Source of the DNA: Euryodendron excelsum
Lineage: Eukaryota; Streptophyta; Magnoliopsida; Ericales; Pentaphylacaceae
DNA length: 64,000 nt
Direction of reading: 5' to 3'
Assembly (NCBI GenBank): GCA_033060915.1
Contig: CM065388.1
Coordinates: forward strand, 31,728,501 to 31,792,500
A model generated the notes under the pieces. The model worked only from the letters and a program-made list of their open reading frames with translations. It did no database searches and was not told where the DNA came from. Position 1 is the stretch's first letter. Each line of letters opens with the position of its first letter. Of this stretch, positions 21,532 to 33,914 are shown one piece after another. The translations under genes and the position numbers were made by a program.

Positions 21532-24500
21532 TGTAAGCACCCCATTTTTGCCCACTCGGCAATCTCCAGTCCGTCCAAACTTGTATTGAAGTTAATATGG
21601 ACATATTTCAAGTCAAACTAGTTTTTTAAACATAATCCAGTCAAGTGATCACTTCGCGGGCCCACTAGGCCCAAATAGAGGCAAAATGACTAAAGTGCCC
21701 TTGGGGCATTATTCAGTCCAATTCCAATGGGCATGTCTTTTAAAAAACGATAAGTCCTCCTTTTAATCTTAAATCCGATTTGAAGACCAATTCCAATTCC
21801 AATTTAATTCGGCATGCCTTTTGAGAAAGTTAATTCCTTAAGGCGGTAAGTCCATCCTATCCGGCATATTTCTGAGAAAAATCTTCGAAACGGTAAGTCT
21901 CTTTAAACCCGTCGACCGGGACAAGACCCCAAGTCCCCGACATGGTAGAACGGTCCACCTTTGGCGCCAACTAGTTAGCCAATAAAGAATGTCCATTTCA
22001 ACACGCCTTTTGAGAAAGTTGATTCCTCAGGCGATAAGTCCACCTAGTAGCTTCCCAAGATCAGAAAATCTCTAGAATGATCGCTAACCATTAGAGTAAC
22101 GGAAGTTCTCGTAAACATTGCAACTGTCAGAGTGATAGAAACACTCGTAAACAGGTCGATATAGGGAATTGCCAACAAACCCCTATGTCACTGGACCACC
22201 GTCAGAGTGATGAAAACACTCAAAACCGATGTTAACACCAGTGCTTGCTAGGCCACTCTGGTGAAAAATGACCAAACTGCCCCAAGGGCCATTTTCGGCA
22301 AGTTTCTTGAGAAAGTACCTAAATCTTCAAAATGGTAAGTCTCCGCTTCCACGATTGTCCTATGGATAATCCCGCATGATTAGGCGCCTTCTAGTCTGTT
22401 TTGGGCCAATTCCAAGAACTTCCAGTCAAAACGAGCATTTTGCCCCTAGGCATCTGAGCGCCCTGAGAACCACACCGGCTCTGGATATCAAACCGGTAAC
22501 CTCCTGGGGATGTTGCTGATAGTATCCCTAGCCTTTCGATACATTTCTACGTCATTCCGAGTTAGTTTTGGCAAACCTAGTGTAAAATGACCGTTTTTGC
22601 CCTTAGCGAGCCAGTTGCCTCTTCTAACCACACCGGCTCTGGGTATCAAACTGGTAACCTCCTGGAACATTCTAGCTAATATTTCCAAGTCTCGAGTCTT
22701 CTTTTGGGATATTCCGAGTCTATCCCACTAGCTTTTCGGCCCGATTGATCGTTTTGCCCCTAATGGCCCGGTCAACCTTTCAAACACATCTTGACATCAT
22801 TATTCAAGTCTACTACCCTTCAAACAATATTCCAAGGGTTCTTATCCCTTTCTGGCCCTTCGGACCATTCCCGGCCCTCTAAATCATTCCCGTACCTTGC
22901 GAATTCACTCCTAGTGAAGCTGGGCTAAAAATTGTATGGTAGTCGCTAGTACAGGCACCCAAATCTTCTAAAGATATATTGCTTGCTGACCCTAAAACTT
23001 TCCTAAGTGGTTGGTTCCACTCCTAGTGGCGCCACAAGGAAATTTTTCCTGGCGCCATTGGAACAAGCGCTAGGTCGATCTTTTGTTTATAAATACAGAG
23101 CTTCCTCCAGCGTGAAAATGGTCTACAAACTCAGTCCAAAAACCCTGTTCTTCGATATACAGAGCTCGAAGTCCTTCCAAACCCTAGTTCCCTTTAGGTT
23201 CTTCAAACCCTAGCCTCCATATATAAACCCTAGCCTTTATACACTAAACCCTAGCATACATGCACCTATATACTAGCCTCCAAAGCCTCCATTGAAGACT
23301 TGAAGTGCTGCAACTTGGAAGCTCTCGAAGACCAAGCCAAAGCAAGTTCCCGAAGACCGAATGAAAGTAAGCAAATAAAGCATAGCAAATAAAAGAAAGC
23401 ACAAGGTAGGCTTCCTATTTAGGTTTACACAATTCCCCCCTCTCTCTTCTCTCTCCTAACCCATTTGGGTTTTCTTCTATTTTTATCCCCATCTTCTACC
23501 CCGTTTTCTTGCATGCTTGAAACAAGGGACTCTCCAGTTCTTGTGTAAGATTAGGCTATTGAAAGTCACCATGTCAGGGGCTTTCACTTAGTCTCACCGG
23601 AGACCACGTGGGTTCAGCTCCCTTAATTATGTGGTGAAGCCTTTAACCTTGCATGTTCACGACCCCAATTTGCATTATGCATATCATGATCATGCATCTC
23701 TCCAAAAATTATTTTCAAAATTGTTTTCAAAACTTGCATCAAAATCGTTTTCAAAACTTGTGTTAAAATTTTCTTCTTAAAAACTTGTTTTCGAAATCAC
23801 AATCCTAAGGTGATTCTAGCTATTCTATGATTAGGGTTGCTTTAGGAAAGTGTTATATTTAAAGTGACTATTATGGTCCATATTTTCAAATCCTTGTTGT
23901 TTTCAAAACCATATTCCTTGAATGGTTCTAATCCCTCCATAGTTAGAATCATTTTAGGAAAGTGGGATATTTTTAGAGACTTGCAAAAGTCCATATTCCA
24001 ATCTCTTTCCAAACTTCTTTCTCAATCTATTTCCCAAAACGCTTTTCAAAATTTTCTCCTAAAAACTCTCTTTCTAAAAGTTCCGCTTTCCATAATCTTT
24101 TTTAAAATCCTTTTCCAAAAACCTTCTTCAAAAGTTTTACTTTCTAAAAAACACTCTTCAAGTTTCTTTCCTAGAAACTCTTTTCAAAAGATTTTCTTTC
24201 CGAAAACTCTTTTCAAAAGTCCATTTCCTAAAAAGTTTTCTTGTCAAAAGCTCTCTTTCCAAAAACTCTCTCAAAGTTTTATTTTCTAAAATTTCCTTTC
24301 CAAAACTTGTTTCAAGTTTACTTTCTAAAAACTCTTTGCTAGGATCTCCTTCCAAAAATCTTCTTTTCTAAAAAGTTCTACTTTCTAAAAACTCTTTACC
24401 TTGGAGCCGAAGTCAAGCCCTAGAGCCAATGATTAGAAAACCCTAATTTTCTTTCCTAAAACATGATTTCCAATCTTGGCTCAAAACCTAGGTTTCCAAA

Positions 24501-26328
24501 ACCTCCTTTTTAGATCAAAATTATAAATTTCCGAAATCTATTTTTTACATCAAATCATAGACTTCCAAATCTAGGGTTTCTAAAACTTCCCCTTCCAATT
24601 TGATGTTAAATCAAACCCTCCGTTTTAGGATATCAAATCCAATCTCCCCATTTAGGAAACTAGATCTAACCTTCCATTTTTGAAAACAAAATCAAATCAT
24701 TTCCTTTTAGAAACAAAATCCGATCTTTTGTTTTAGGAAATAGAAATCCAAATACGTCCTAATCCAAATCTTTCCTAATTCCAACCTTTCCTAATTCCAT
24801 ACCTTTTCAAATTTCAACTTTTCAAATCTTTCTTAAACTCAAACCTTTCCTAATTTCAAGTATTTCTAAAATTCAAACTTTAAATCTTTTCAAAATTCTA
24901 AACTTACTAAATTTCAAACGTTTCCAAATCCAATACTTTCTAAATTCAAAACTTTCTTAAGTCAAAACTTTTTAAATTTGAAACCTTCTTAAGTTCAAAC
25001 TTTCTAAATTCAAAAATTTCCAATTTCAAAACCTTTTCTATTTTAAACTTTCCTAATTCGAAAACTTTTTTAAAACGGACCTTTCTTATTTTGAAACTTT
25101 CCTAATTCGAACATTTCCTAAATCCAATCTTTCTTAAATTCCAACTTCTCTAAATCTTCGAAGTCCAACATTCGAGTCAAATCTTTTTTAAAACCCTTCC
25201 AAGTCAAGTCAAGTCAAATCTTTCTTAAACCTCAGGTCTCTCATAAATCCTATCTTTCTTAAGTCTAGGTTTCCTAAATCTCAATCTTTCCAAAACAAGT
25301 CCAAATCCTTCTTCCAAGTTATATCTTTCCAAATCAAAGTCCAATATTTTCAATTCCAAATTCCAATTTCAAATCTTCTATTGTAAGTTCAAATCAAACT
25401 CTTTTTCAAATCAAAATCTCTTTTCCAAATCAAACTTTCTATTTTCCATTGGACTCTTGTCCGAACTACGACTGACCTAATTCCCAAAACGGGATACGTA
25501 GGCAACCCTCATGGATGTTATCATAACTCTTCTTAAGTTTCCAATTCCATAACTATTTTCGAACTTCCAATTCTAAAAATCTATTTTCAAATCTTCAATT
25601 TCAATTTCCAAAACTTTCTTTCCAATTTCAAACTTCAATTCTTCTTTTCAAATCAATTTTCAAAATCAAATCTTTCTTTCAAATCCATTTCAATTTCATA
25701 TCAAATCTATCTTTTCAAATCCATTTCAAATTCAAATCAAGTTCTTTTCAAATCTATTTTTAAAAATCAATTTCTTTTCTTGCACTTGCATATCATGCAT
25801 CATGTCAACTTCTTTTTCAAAATTCTTTTCTAAAGTGGATAGTTTTGGACATTTATTAATCAAAGACTCTAATGGATAAACCTAGGGTGAGTAGACATAT
25901 AGGTACCACATGGGCGTGGTAGGATGATGGCTTAGTGCAAATTCCCTACAGGTAACCAACTTTCGAACTTAGATCACTATTTTCAAAAACCAAATGGAGT
26001 TATTTTAAAAAAAGAGCTTAAGTATTTCCAAAGGTTGCCAAACAACCTCTTTTCTTAAAAACCCTCAAACCCTCTCTTGATGGAGTTTTCCAAAACCTTT
26101 TTCTAAAATCCCGAGTTTGATCTTCGGATTATACTTAGTTTTAAGTGACCTAACTCACCTTAATCAAGTTAGGTGGTGACTCCAAATATTTTCCAAAAGC
26201 CCTTAATTCAAATCAATTTCCAATTCAAACCTAGTTGCACTCATCCTTCTATGAGGATGAGTTCTAATGAGAGACTACTGTGTTTTGCTCACTTGTCTCT
26301 TTCGAGTGCGAAAAATCAAGGCACGACA
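21532..26328 (+). mobile_element. 3' LTR of element A
   Basis: A complete LTR of 4797 bp, starting TGTAAGCACCCC and ending GTGCGAAAAATC...CACGACA. It is in the same orientation as the segment at 1-4771 and aligns to it end to end, including the G-depleted block. A polypurine tract lies before it and no primer-binding site follows, so it is the 3' LTR. The flanking five bases after it are TATGG; the partner duplication would lie left of the window. Confidence 0.85.
23014..23095 (+). promoter_or_regulatory. Promoter region of the 3' LTR of A (dyad plus TATA box)
   Basis: The dyad GGTTCCACTCCTAGTGGCGCC-type (one eroded arm) at about 23014-23033 is followed by TATAAATA at 23088-23095, as in the other LTRs. 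Confidence 0.55.
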
Positions 26329-27534
26329 TATGGTTGGTGCTTGAAAACCATTCCAAAGAAGGTTTTCTTTGGACCATTACAACATTTATCTTGAGAAGAG
26401 TAGGGATTTAAAAAATCAACACAATGATGGCAACTTTTTGAAAAACCCTTTCTAATGCAAAGATGGAGGAAATGAACTTTTGAAAACTAGAAGAAGATTT
26501 TGAAAACCATTTTTCAAAAGAAACTATTCCAACAAGTTATGGTTCTTATAGCCAATGTAAAAAGAATCCACTTAAGAGAGGTTTCCATGAGGCTATTCCA
26601 ATAACTAAACTTGGAAGAATAGAAACCTTAAATATCAAAGAGCTTGAAAATCGTTTTCATACAAGAATAAAAAGAGAAGGGAACCATCCTAACAATTTAA
26701 GGTCCCTATGGCCAATATAGAAGGGAGACCACTCAAGAGAAGGTTCCATAGGGCCATTCCAACCACTAAATTTGGGAGAATAGAAACCTTGGGAATTAGA
26801 GAGCTTGAAAATCATTTTTATGCAAGTTGGAATGCAAGGATGCAAAAATGTGAGTTAGGGGTTAATGGGGAGGTTTTCTAAGGCATGATTTTTTAGAGTC
26901 TCATTCTAAACTGCAAGAGTCCAACTCTTAAACCACTTTTAAGAGAACATTTAAATAGGAGGCTTGAAGATGTCATAGAAACGGGGATAGTGAAGACTTG
27001 ATCAATATGGTCATAAACATAAAGACAAAGACAAGCATGCAAAACATGAACTATATAACTATATGCAAAGGGGGTCATGAATTCATACAAGGCTTTAGGC
27101 TACACCACATAATCAAGGGGCTCCAAGACCATACCATCTTAAAATAGGTTAGTGAGAGATGCCCGTACACGGTGGCTCTCACTAACTTTTCTCTAGGCAT
27201 GAACTAAGAGCCCTCTTGCTTCAATCATGCAAGAAAGGGGGGTAAAAGATGGGAATTAAAATAGAGAATAGCCTAAGTAGGCTAGGAGGGAGAAGAGAGG
27301 AGTGGGGAAGACAAAAACATAAAAGAAATACTACTTTTGCCTTCAATACACTTGCAATCTTCTATGGATGCTTTGACTTGAGCTAAGTGATTGAAGTGTA
27401 TGGGTTAGGGGGAGGTGGAATCTACCCTAAGTGATTGAAGTGTGAGAGGTATATAGGAATTCGAGGTTCTAGAAGGGTTTTTGCAGAGCTTCGCTATCAA
27501 TTTCGATTCTGCAATATGCAAAGAGGGAGACTTA

Positions 27535-27542
27535 TATTTATA
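27535..27542 (-). promoter_or_regulatory. TATA box of LTR D
   Basis: TATAAATA on the minus strand, at the position homologous to the TATA boxes of LTRs B and C. Confidence 0.5.
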
Positions 27543-27561
27543 GGCAATTATGGAGAAGCCT

Positions 27562-27620
27562 GGCACATGTGGTACGTGCGCCTGGGCAAAATTTACCTTG
27601 GCGCATGTAGCACATGTGCC
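27562..27620. promoter_or_regulatory. Two dyads upstream of the LTR D TATA box
   Basis: The dyad at 27562-27582 has arms GGCACATGT/ACGTGCGCC, and the one at 27600-27620 has arms GGCGCATGT/ACATGTGCC. Each has about eight of nine positions paired. They occupy the place of the GGCGCCACT dyads in the A family but with a different arm sequence. Confidence 0.5.
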
Positions 27621-27924
27621 AGTACTATTCCATTAGTAGAACGCCACGTGGCACCCATTGTACTGGCCAAATCTTAACTGTTAATCGAAGTTTGATCGAT
27701 TTGATTAAAATCTGGGCGCATGTAGCATACGCTCCGTCATCGGGAGTGTTCTTTTAAACTTTATCTCGATAATTGAGCCAACCGAAAGGTTTCGGATGAA
27801 TCAGTTGCATCTACGGTGTTCTTCTAGGGTTTCTCGTGAACTTTTGAGTTTTCGAAAAGTTTGAACGGTGTTCGGAAGTGCGAGATATCATATCGAGAAG
27901 TGTGCATGAAAACACATTTCTGCA

Positions 27925-28344
27925 GAGCCTCTATGATACGCTCCATGGGGGTTCAAAAGTAGCTATTTTTGTGCCGCATGGTCGAGGCCTTCGGGAAGCG
28001 ATTTCTCCGATTGAAAAGTACTCTAGAAATACTTTCAGGAATTTCCTAATTATGCATTTCTTAAGTCATTTGACGGTGCATTATAATCAGGGAATTGGGA
28101 AAAAATTCAATCTTGGCAAAGCATTTGTGAGATGCTCCAAGGGTTGCTGAAAGTGGCAGTTTTCGAGCCACGTGATGAGAGACTTCGGGGAGCGATCTAT
28201 CCAATCGAGCCGTATCAATTGGAAAACCTATGAACGAGCTTTTGGAAATTCCCCGATTTACGCATTTCTCAAGTTGTTTGATGATGCATTATATCTAGGG
28301 AATCAAGAGAAAGACAATTTTGGCAGAGCGTCTGCGAGACGCTC
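27925..28344. repeat. Tandem units with dyads in LTR D
   Basis: Dyads occur at 27925-27944, 28120-28137 and 28326-28344, about 200 bases apart; the last is a perfect GAGCGTCT/AGACGCTC. Surrounding phrases (GCATTTCT-AAGT--TTTGA-G at 28046 and 28258) repeat with the same spacing, so this is a three-unit diverged tandem repeat. Confidence 0.5.
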
Positions 28345-28695
28345 TAGGGAACTTTTATTGAGTCAAGGGTTTTTAGTGTCATAAGGTCCACTTTAGGTTA
28401 AACAAGGATGTATGACAAGACCCGTCGTTCAATATTCTAGGATCGATGTTGTTTTGGGGCGCATTCGGATTGTTAGGGGCAAAATGGTCATTTTGATCGA
28501 GTTTGGTTAAAAAAGGTCAGAAACGGATCAGAGTGTTATGTTAAGTGTGACGAGTCATTCAAGGATGATCCCGGAAGATTTTTTCACTGTTCGGTGGAAT
28601 TTGTGCTGTGCTAGGATTTCTAGGGGTAAAACGGTCATTTTGACCGGAGTTAGTCGAAACGGGACTGGAATTGGACAATATGGCATGTTGAGTAT

Positions 28696-29760
28696 ACCCA
28701 ACTGCTTAGTAACACTTTGTTTTTATTGAACAAGACTGTGTTGAGGTAATTGTTTTTATGCTACTATATAAAACAATTAATACCTCATGATTATTACAAG
28801 TACTTATACTCTTAATCTTAATATAGTAAATATACACGTGCATGTAGTGTTTATTGTTTTGATTCACAGAAGAGTGAGATTCTTTGTGAACCAATAAACT
28901 CAGTGAGTTGGACAATAACATTACGTGTGTGGTGAATATTAATTATTGATGAAATTCACATCCCAGTATAGGGATTGATGATACCCCCTTGAAAAAACTT
29001 ACAAGTTTTGATTATGTCAAACCCTGCAAGTGGATTATGAATCTGATATATTAAATAAGCTAAGTAGAAGGTCTCAAGAAATTAATAAGTCTATTAAATT
29101 TAATTGTCAGTAATTTAATTTAATAGGCAGGTATCTGTAATCTTAACGTGGAGAGATAAACAAACATTTAATAATATGAAGCTCGAAATATAATTTCTAG
29201 TATGATAGGGAGTGCAATTATAATTCATTATTGGTATAAATTATAATTTACCTAAATTGGGATTAATCTTGGTTGGATTAGAAATCCATATTTGTATAGC
29301 AAACCCTAGTTATACTAATCCTATAGTCCCAGCTATAGTCTCTATATATGCGCACTTTAAGAGCTGCTAGGATTACACTTGCTCATAATTGAGAGATACA
29401 TGTTTTTGTGAAAAAGAAAAATCTTAGCAGCTATGAGCTCACTTTCTTTTGAGTAAGGCGTATACGAAGGATACAACAGAAGTCCAAATGTTGACTTTAA
29501 GCAGTTGATTCGTGCTTGTTACTGTTACTTGTTATTCAGATTAAATTAGAGGATCTCGAAGATATGATACTAATCACGTAGATTAGACTATACTAATTAT
29601 ATCAGAATTTTTGATATTATGCATATGCACTATAGCCAAGTAGTGAAAAATTCTACAATCTCCAGCAATTTTGCACTGTCACAAATAATATTTCACAAAA
29701 TGACATCGTTTGGGCTTGAGGGGTTTACCTTAATTGGCAAATAAGTATCAAAGATGAGGC
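28696..29760. other. AT-rich region, unassigned (LTR-like signals)
   Basis: No coding region is seen. CTATATATGCGCAC at 29342 and a following leader-like stretch could be a promoter of another LTR element, but I find no paired termini. TGTCACAAATAATATTTC near 29678 is reminiscent of CACTA subterminal repeats. Confidence 0.3.
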
Positions 29761-29765
29761 TTGCA

Positions 29766-29766
29766 A

Positions 29767-29845
<79 letters not shown>

Positions 29846-29862
29846 GCGCACATATATATACA
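29766..29862. repeat. Compound microsatellite (CT)n(CA)n
   Basis: A run of CT dinucleotides passes into CA dinucleotides and then a short CACGCGCACATATATA tail. An apparent ORF over it is only the repeat. Confidence 0.95.
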
Positions 29863-30024
29863 AACCCACACATATATGTAATATGTGTATATGTGATCAA
29901 GTGCAATATGGGTTTGGTGCTAACTTTTCTTGAAATTGTGTAAAAGGAGTGTCCTTGGTATTTGGATTTTTTGCATTGATTTGTTTGTGGGTTGGGTTTA
30001 TGTCTATATTTTCATCTATATTGC

Positions 30025-30045
30025 TTTTTTTTTTTTTTTTTTTTT
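30025..30045 (+). repeat. Poly-T tract
   Basis: Twenty-one T residues in a row; no adjoining retroposon features were found. Confidence 0.9.
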
Positions 30046-30859
30046 GTTGGGTACACTGGAAGGCTAAAGTCTTGGAGAGAAGAAAAGTGAGTTGAATCCA
30101 TAACCTCAATCATGGATAGGGTGCCACTACCACTCCTCTATTATTGCTCCAAATTGTGACAGCAAAATGTGTTGGAATTCAAGTTGGCTATATTGGACTT
30201 TATTAAAATGTTATCCGTCTTTAACGTTCTCAAACTTTACAAGTAAATTTTTTAATGTTGTGAAAGTTGTGTATTGAAGATATAAGGGCAAGTGGCTTGT
30301 CTTCTATATTGATAGTTTATTAGAAAGACTGAAGATCGTTTCTGCAAAACTGGGCACAAGATTTACATTTGTGGAAATCAGAAAGAGGGATATCTGTTGA
30401 GGAAGCTTATACTTTCCAGCTGAGCTTTGAAAAGATTACAGGAGTTTTATGAAATTCTTATCTTAATGCTTTCTTTGGCTTAAATTGAGTTATTCCCGCT
30501 TCTTTCTTGTATTAGTTACCACCTTTTATTAAAATGCTCTATGATGTATTCACATTTCAATTTCTGAAGTAAATGCATACCGAAAATGCTAAAACCTTTA
30601 CTGGATTTATGTAATAATTTAGATACATGCCATTAGTTTGGGTATGTTAGCGGCAGGAAAGCATAACATCTTGAAATCTCATACAAAACGTAGATTGTAT
30701 ATCTTTGGATTATGCACAGAATGTTTACAAAATTTTAATATATTTTAACCTTTATTTAGTAAATGTATGTTTAAACATTTGGATGTGAAAAATTAATGTA
30801 ATGTGTGGATGCATACATGTTTTTGTTACAACAAAAATAATTATAAGTAACAGGGAAAA
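30046..30859. other. AT-rich region, nothing recognised
   Basis: About 0.8 kb with no ORF above chance, no repeat pairing and no family motif that I can see. Confidence 0.4.
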
Positions 30860-31150
30860 TAAATTTAACCCTGTCACAAAAAACTAATAATCATGTCTAA
30901 AATTATTTACAATAGCAAAATTACAATGACAAAAGGTCACATTGGGGATGGCAAATGTGCTGTCGCAAATAAATATTAATTTTTAATATTATTAGCACGA
31001 TATATATAGTTGCCATCATGCATAATTAAATATTTGAACCTTTTGCGACGATAAATTTTCCTTGCAAAAGCTCAATTTTGCTGCAGAGCCATTGCAAATA
31101 TAATTTGTGACAACAAAGTCAGTATTTGCAACGGGATCCTGCCATTGTGA
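30860..31150. repeat. CACTA subterminal-like repeat cluster
   Basis: Several copies of TGTCGCAAAT/TTTGCGACGAT/TTTGTGACAAC-type words in both orientations lie within 300 bases. They are like the subterminal repeats at 34840-35075 and 41360-41850. No CACTA terminus is seen next to it, so this is probably a decayed element end. Confidence 0.45.
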
Positions 31151-32587
31151 AAAATGGTTTTCTTTTTAGTATTTTATTTGTTCTTTATGTTTTCCTCTTC
31201 TTTTTTAAACGGAACTTAAATTTAAGTGTGGGCTAGCCTGGAACCAATCTAATGCTCAGCCCACCTAATCCAGTGATTTAGCGTACAAAAACAATAGTTG
31301 AGGTGAGGCCCTAAAATTACTCTTAAGCTTTTTTTCATTATTTTAGTTTCGCCGCCATTTTCGAAAGAAACTTAAACTTGAGCGAGGATGGGTTTGGTCT
31401 ACATTTTAGAGCCCGAAATCAACATTATTAGGGTTGGTTTCGGCAAAATCATAGGGATTGGTAGTGTGTTCAGGATTTGCTAGCCCAACTGAGTTTTTTT
31501 TATTTTTTATTTTGGTTTTTTTTCTCTGGATACTTAACTGACTCTTCAAATCTGCAAATTTTTAATTTCAGTCTCCTAAATCACCCAAATCAAAGCAACT
31601 ACTAGTACTTTTCTAATTGAGTTCATTTTGATGCAATAGCAGTATAAATGTTTTTTTATATAAGTAGATGCGAGAATACGATATGTGTCCATGAGTTTTA
31701 TATTTTTATATTGTATTTAAATTTTGAAAAACACCTCTCGTATTGTGATATTTTATTTGTACTGTCAGTGCATTAAAACTAAACTCAATTATTTTTTAAT
31801 TAAAAAAAAAAAAAAAAAAAAAGTCCCAGCCTCTGGCAGCACTCTCTCTCTCTCTCCACATAGCCACATGTAGTACCAGTGGGAATCATGCAGGTACAAG
31901 TGTTACTGTTACTCCAATTCTAAATGTTATGGGGGCGATGGGTTTGATTTGCATAACTGCTATTGTCTTCCAGCGCTCTAGTCACGGACTCGAAATTTTG
32001 AAAGAAAGAGTACTAAAAGACAACAGTAACGACAAAGCTGCTACATTGTGAGAGTTTCCTAATAATGCCATAACGAACAATTGCTGGTGCTTTTCCGGTT
32101 GTATTTCAGAAGCCAAATGCTTTGAATACTATCTTGTTACCATGATAACGTTTTTCGTTTTTGATTTTTGGTTTTTTTTTAATTTTAAAAAATAATAATT
32201 GTTTAATATTTTTAAATTTCAGTTATTTATAAAATTCTGAAAAAAAAAATAAAAAACACAAAAATGAGCACAACGATAACCTACAAAGGCCTATTAGCAA
32301 ACTACAAAAAAAAAAAAAAACAAACAAACAAACAAACAAAAACACACAACCAAAAAAAAAAAAAAAACTGAAAGTGTTACCAAGCGGGATCATATATCTT
32401 CCTGAAAGTTCAAGACACTGCTTGCTCTTTTTTTCTTTTTCTTTTTTTTCAAACACTGGCTAGTCATGCCATATTGCATGTTATTGTGATCGTTCACCAT
32501 TTTAAGCATCTTAAAATAATGGGTTAAACTACAAGACTTTTAGCTAAAAATGTGAATTATCTATTTTTATTTTTTTAATATAAATTA
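31151..32587. other. AT-rich region with homopolymer runs, no gene seen
   Basis: It contains poly-A at 31800-31820 and A-rich/(CAAA)n stretches at 32310-32365. The ORFs here are made of homopolymer. Nothing else is recognised. Confidence 0.45.
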
Positions 32588-33189
32588 GGGTTAATTACAT
32601 CAAGACCTCTAATCTATTAACAGTTTTAGCTTTACTTCTCTCATCTTCAAAACACTATATGTAAACCTCTATTTTTATTTTTATCATGAATTGCTATATT
32701 ATCCTTTTGTTTGGTATCTGTTAGGCTAAATGGATGAAATAAAGTCATGTGCTCTACACATGATCATAAGGCTCTATTTTCTCTCCAAAATACCCTCTTT
32801 TATTATTTTTTTTCTAAGACACCATTTTGAAGACCAAACTGCCCTTTTGTAATAAATATACACTCCGTATGTATATATAGTATTCATTAAAGAGAGAACT
32901 AAAGACAAAAAGTAAAGTATGCTTACAATTGGGAGACCAACCAACCCCTTTTCTCCAATCTAAACAAGGTTACAATAGTCATTTCTCATTTCGTTAACCA
33001 CACTCCAAAAATATTTGAATTTTGTGTCCAACTACTATGGTTAATAACTTCATTTTGCGAATTCCGTTAGCCGTGTTAGCTTGGCAACCTCTACAATACA
33101 TTAGGGGGGGCCTATATATAATGTTATGAAAATGAGGGGAGTAAAGTAAAAATTAGTGATAGACTAGGAGATTTTGATGTAATTATCCC
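32588..33189. mobile_element. MULE-type MITE, 602 bp
   Basis: The left end GGGTTAATTACATCAAGACC pairs with the inverted right end (GGGATAATTACATCAAAATC read on the minus strand), and the similarity continues imperfectly for about 80 bases. The flanks TATAAATTA (32579-32587) and TATAAATAA (33190-33198) are a 9-base duplication with one mismatch, as expected for Mutator-like elements. There is no coding capacity. Confidence 0.75.
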
Positions 33190-33914
33190 TATAAATAAAG
33201 CCAACATTTCAATTAGTGTGGCAGGGCAATTTTGATATGGAATAATTTTGGAGAAAATATTCAATACAACCGTGACACCACTTCATTTTGATGAGTAACC
33301 ACTAACCATTAAAATTTAAGCACATGACCATATTGAAATCTTTGTCACCAAAAATTGTCACATTTGGTATGAAGTTATATATATGGAATGACATTATTTT
33401 AGGAATTTGTCACAAATACTCACTTATTTTTTCCTTTTTCTGTGATTTTATTGGCTGGTAAATAAAGTAATATCAGTGTTTCATTGAACATTGTCTCCTC
33501 AGTCTGATCTAACTGAGTATCATCGCTACACTAAGTATGTCAATGAATCTTACACAATTCCCTGTATAGGGAAAAAAAAAAATTCTTTTTAGCAAAAATA
33601 CAATGAGATGTGGAGCAAATGGATAGGGTACGTCCCACCTCTAGGGGAATAAGAATGAAATAGAAAGGGAAAATAATATGATTTATAAAAATTATGAATT
33701 TCTATACATGGTTATGATGGGACAATGGTCGAGAGAACTGAAATTGATATATAATAGAAAACCAAAGATACTAAAAATGTAAAAATGACAACTTTCAGTT
33801 CATTTTCTTTATTTTATTTTCTTTTTAGTTCAACAGTACTAGCCCTCCCTTTCATGCATAACATTCTCTAACTCAAATGAAGGTGTGATTCAATTTCATG
33901 TGTAGAACTACTCT

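Larger units (their letters stand above)
26329..28695 (-). mobile_element. Diverged LTR fragment D of a sister family
   Basis: The order of landmarks matches LTRs B and C but with strong divergence. These are the ACCACATAATCAAGGGG phrase (27101), the AGGCATGAACTAAGAGCCCTC/ATGCAAGAAAGGGG stretch (27200), the GGGAATTAAAATAGAGAA stretch (27252), a minus-strand TATA box (27535), dyads, and the GGCAAAATGGTCATTTTGA phrases (28480 and 28625). Similarity fades after about 28695 before any TGTAAGC terminus appears. Its 3' end (on the minus strand) is cut by the 3' LTR of element A, so D is older than A. Most ORFs inside are chance. Confidence 0.65.

Noticed and set aside
29761..29943. An ORF with Ser-Leu and Thr-His runs
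   Set aside because: It is a CT/CA microsatellite.
31590..31620. CAACTACTAGTACTTTTC as a CACTA terminus
   Set aside because: It does not start CACTA and has no subterminal repeats next to it.
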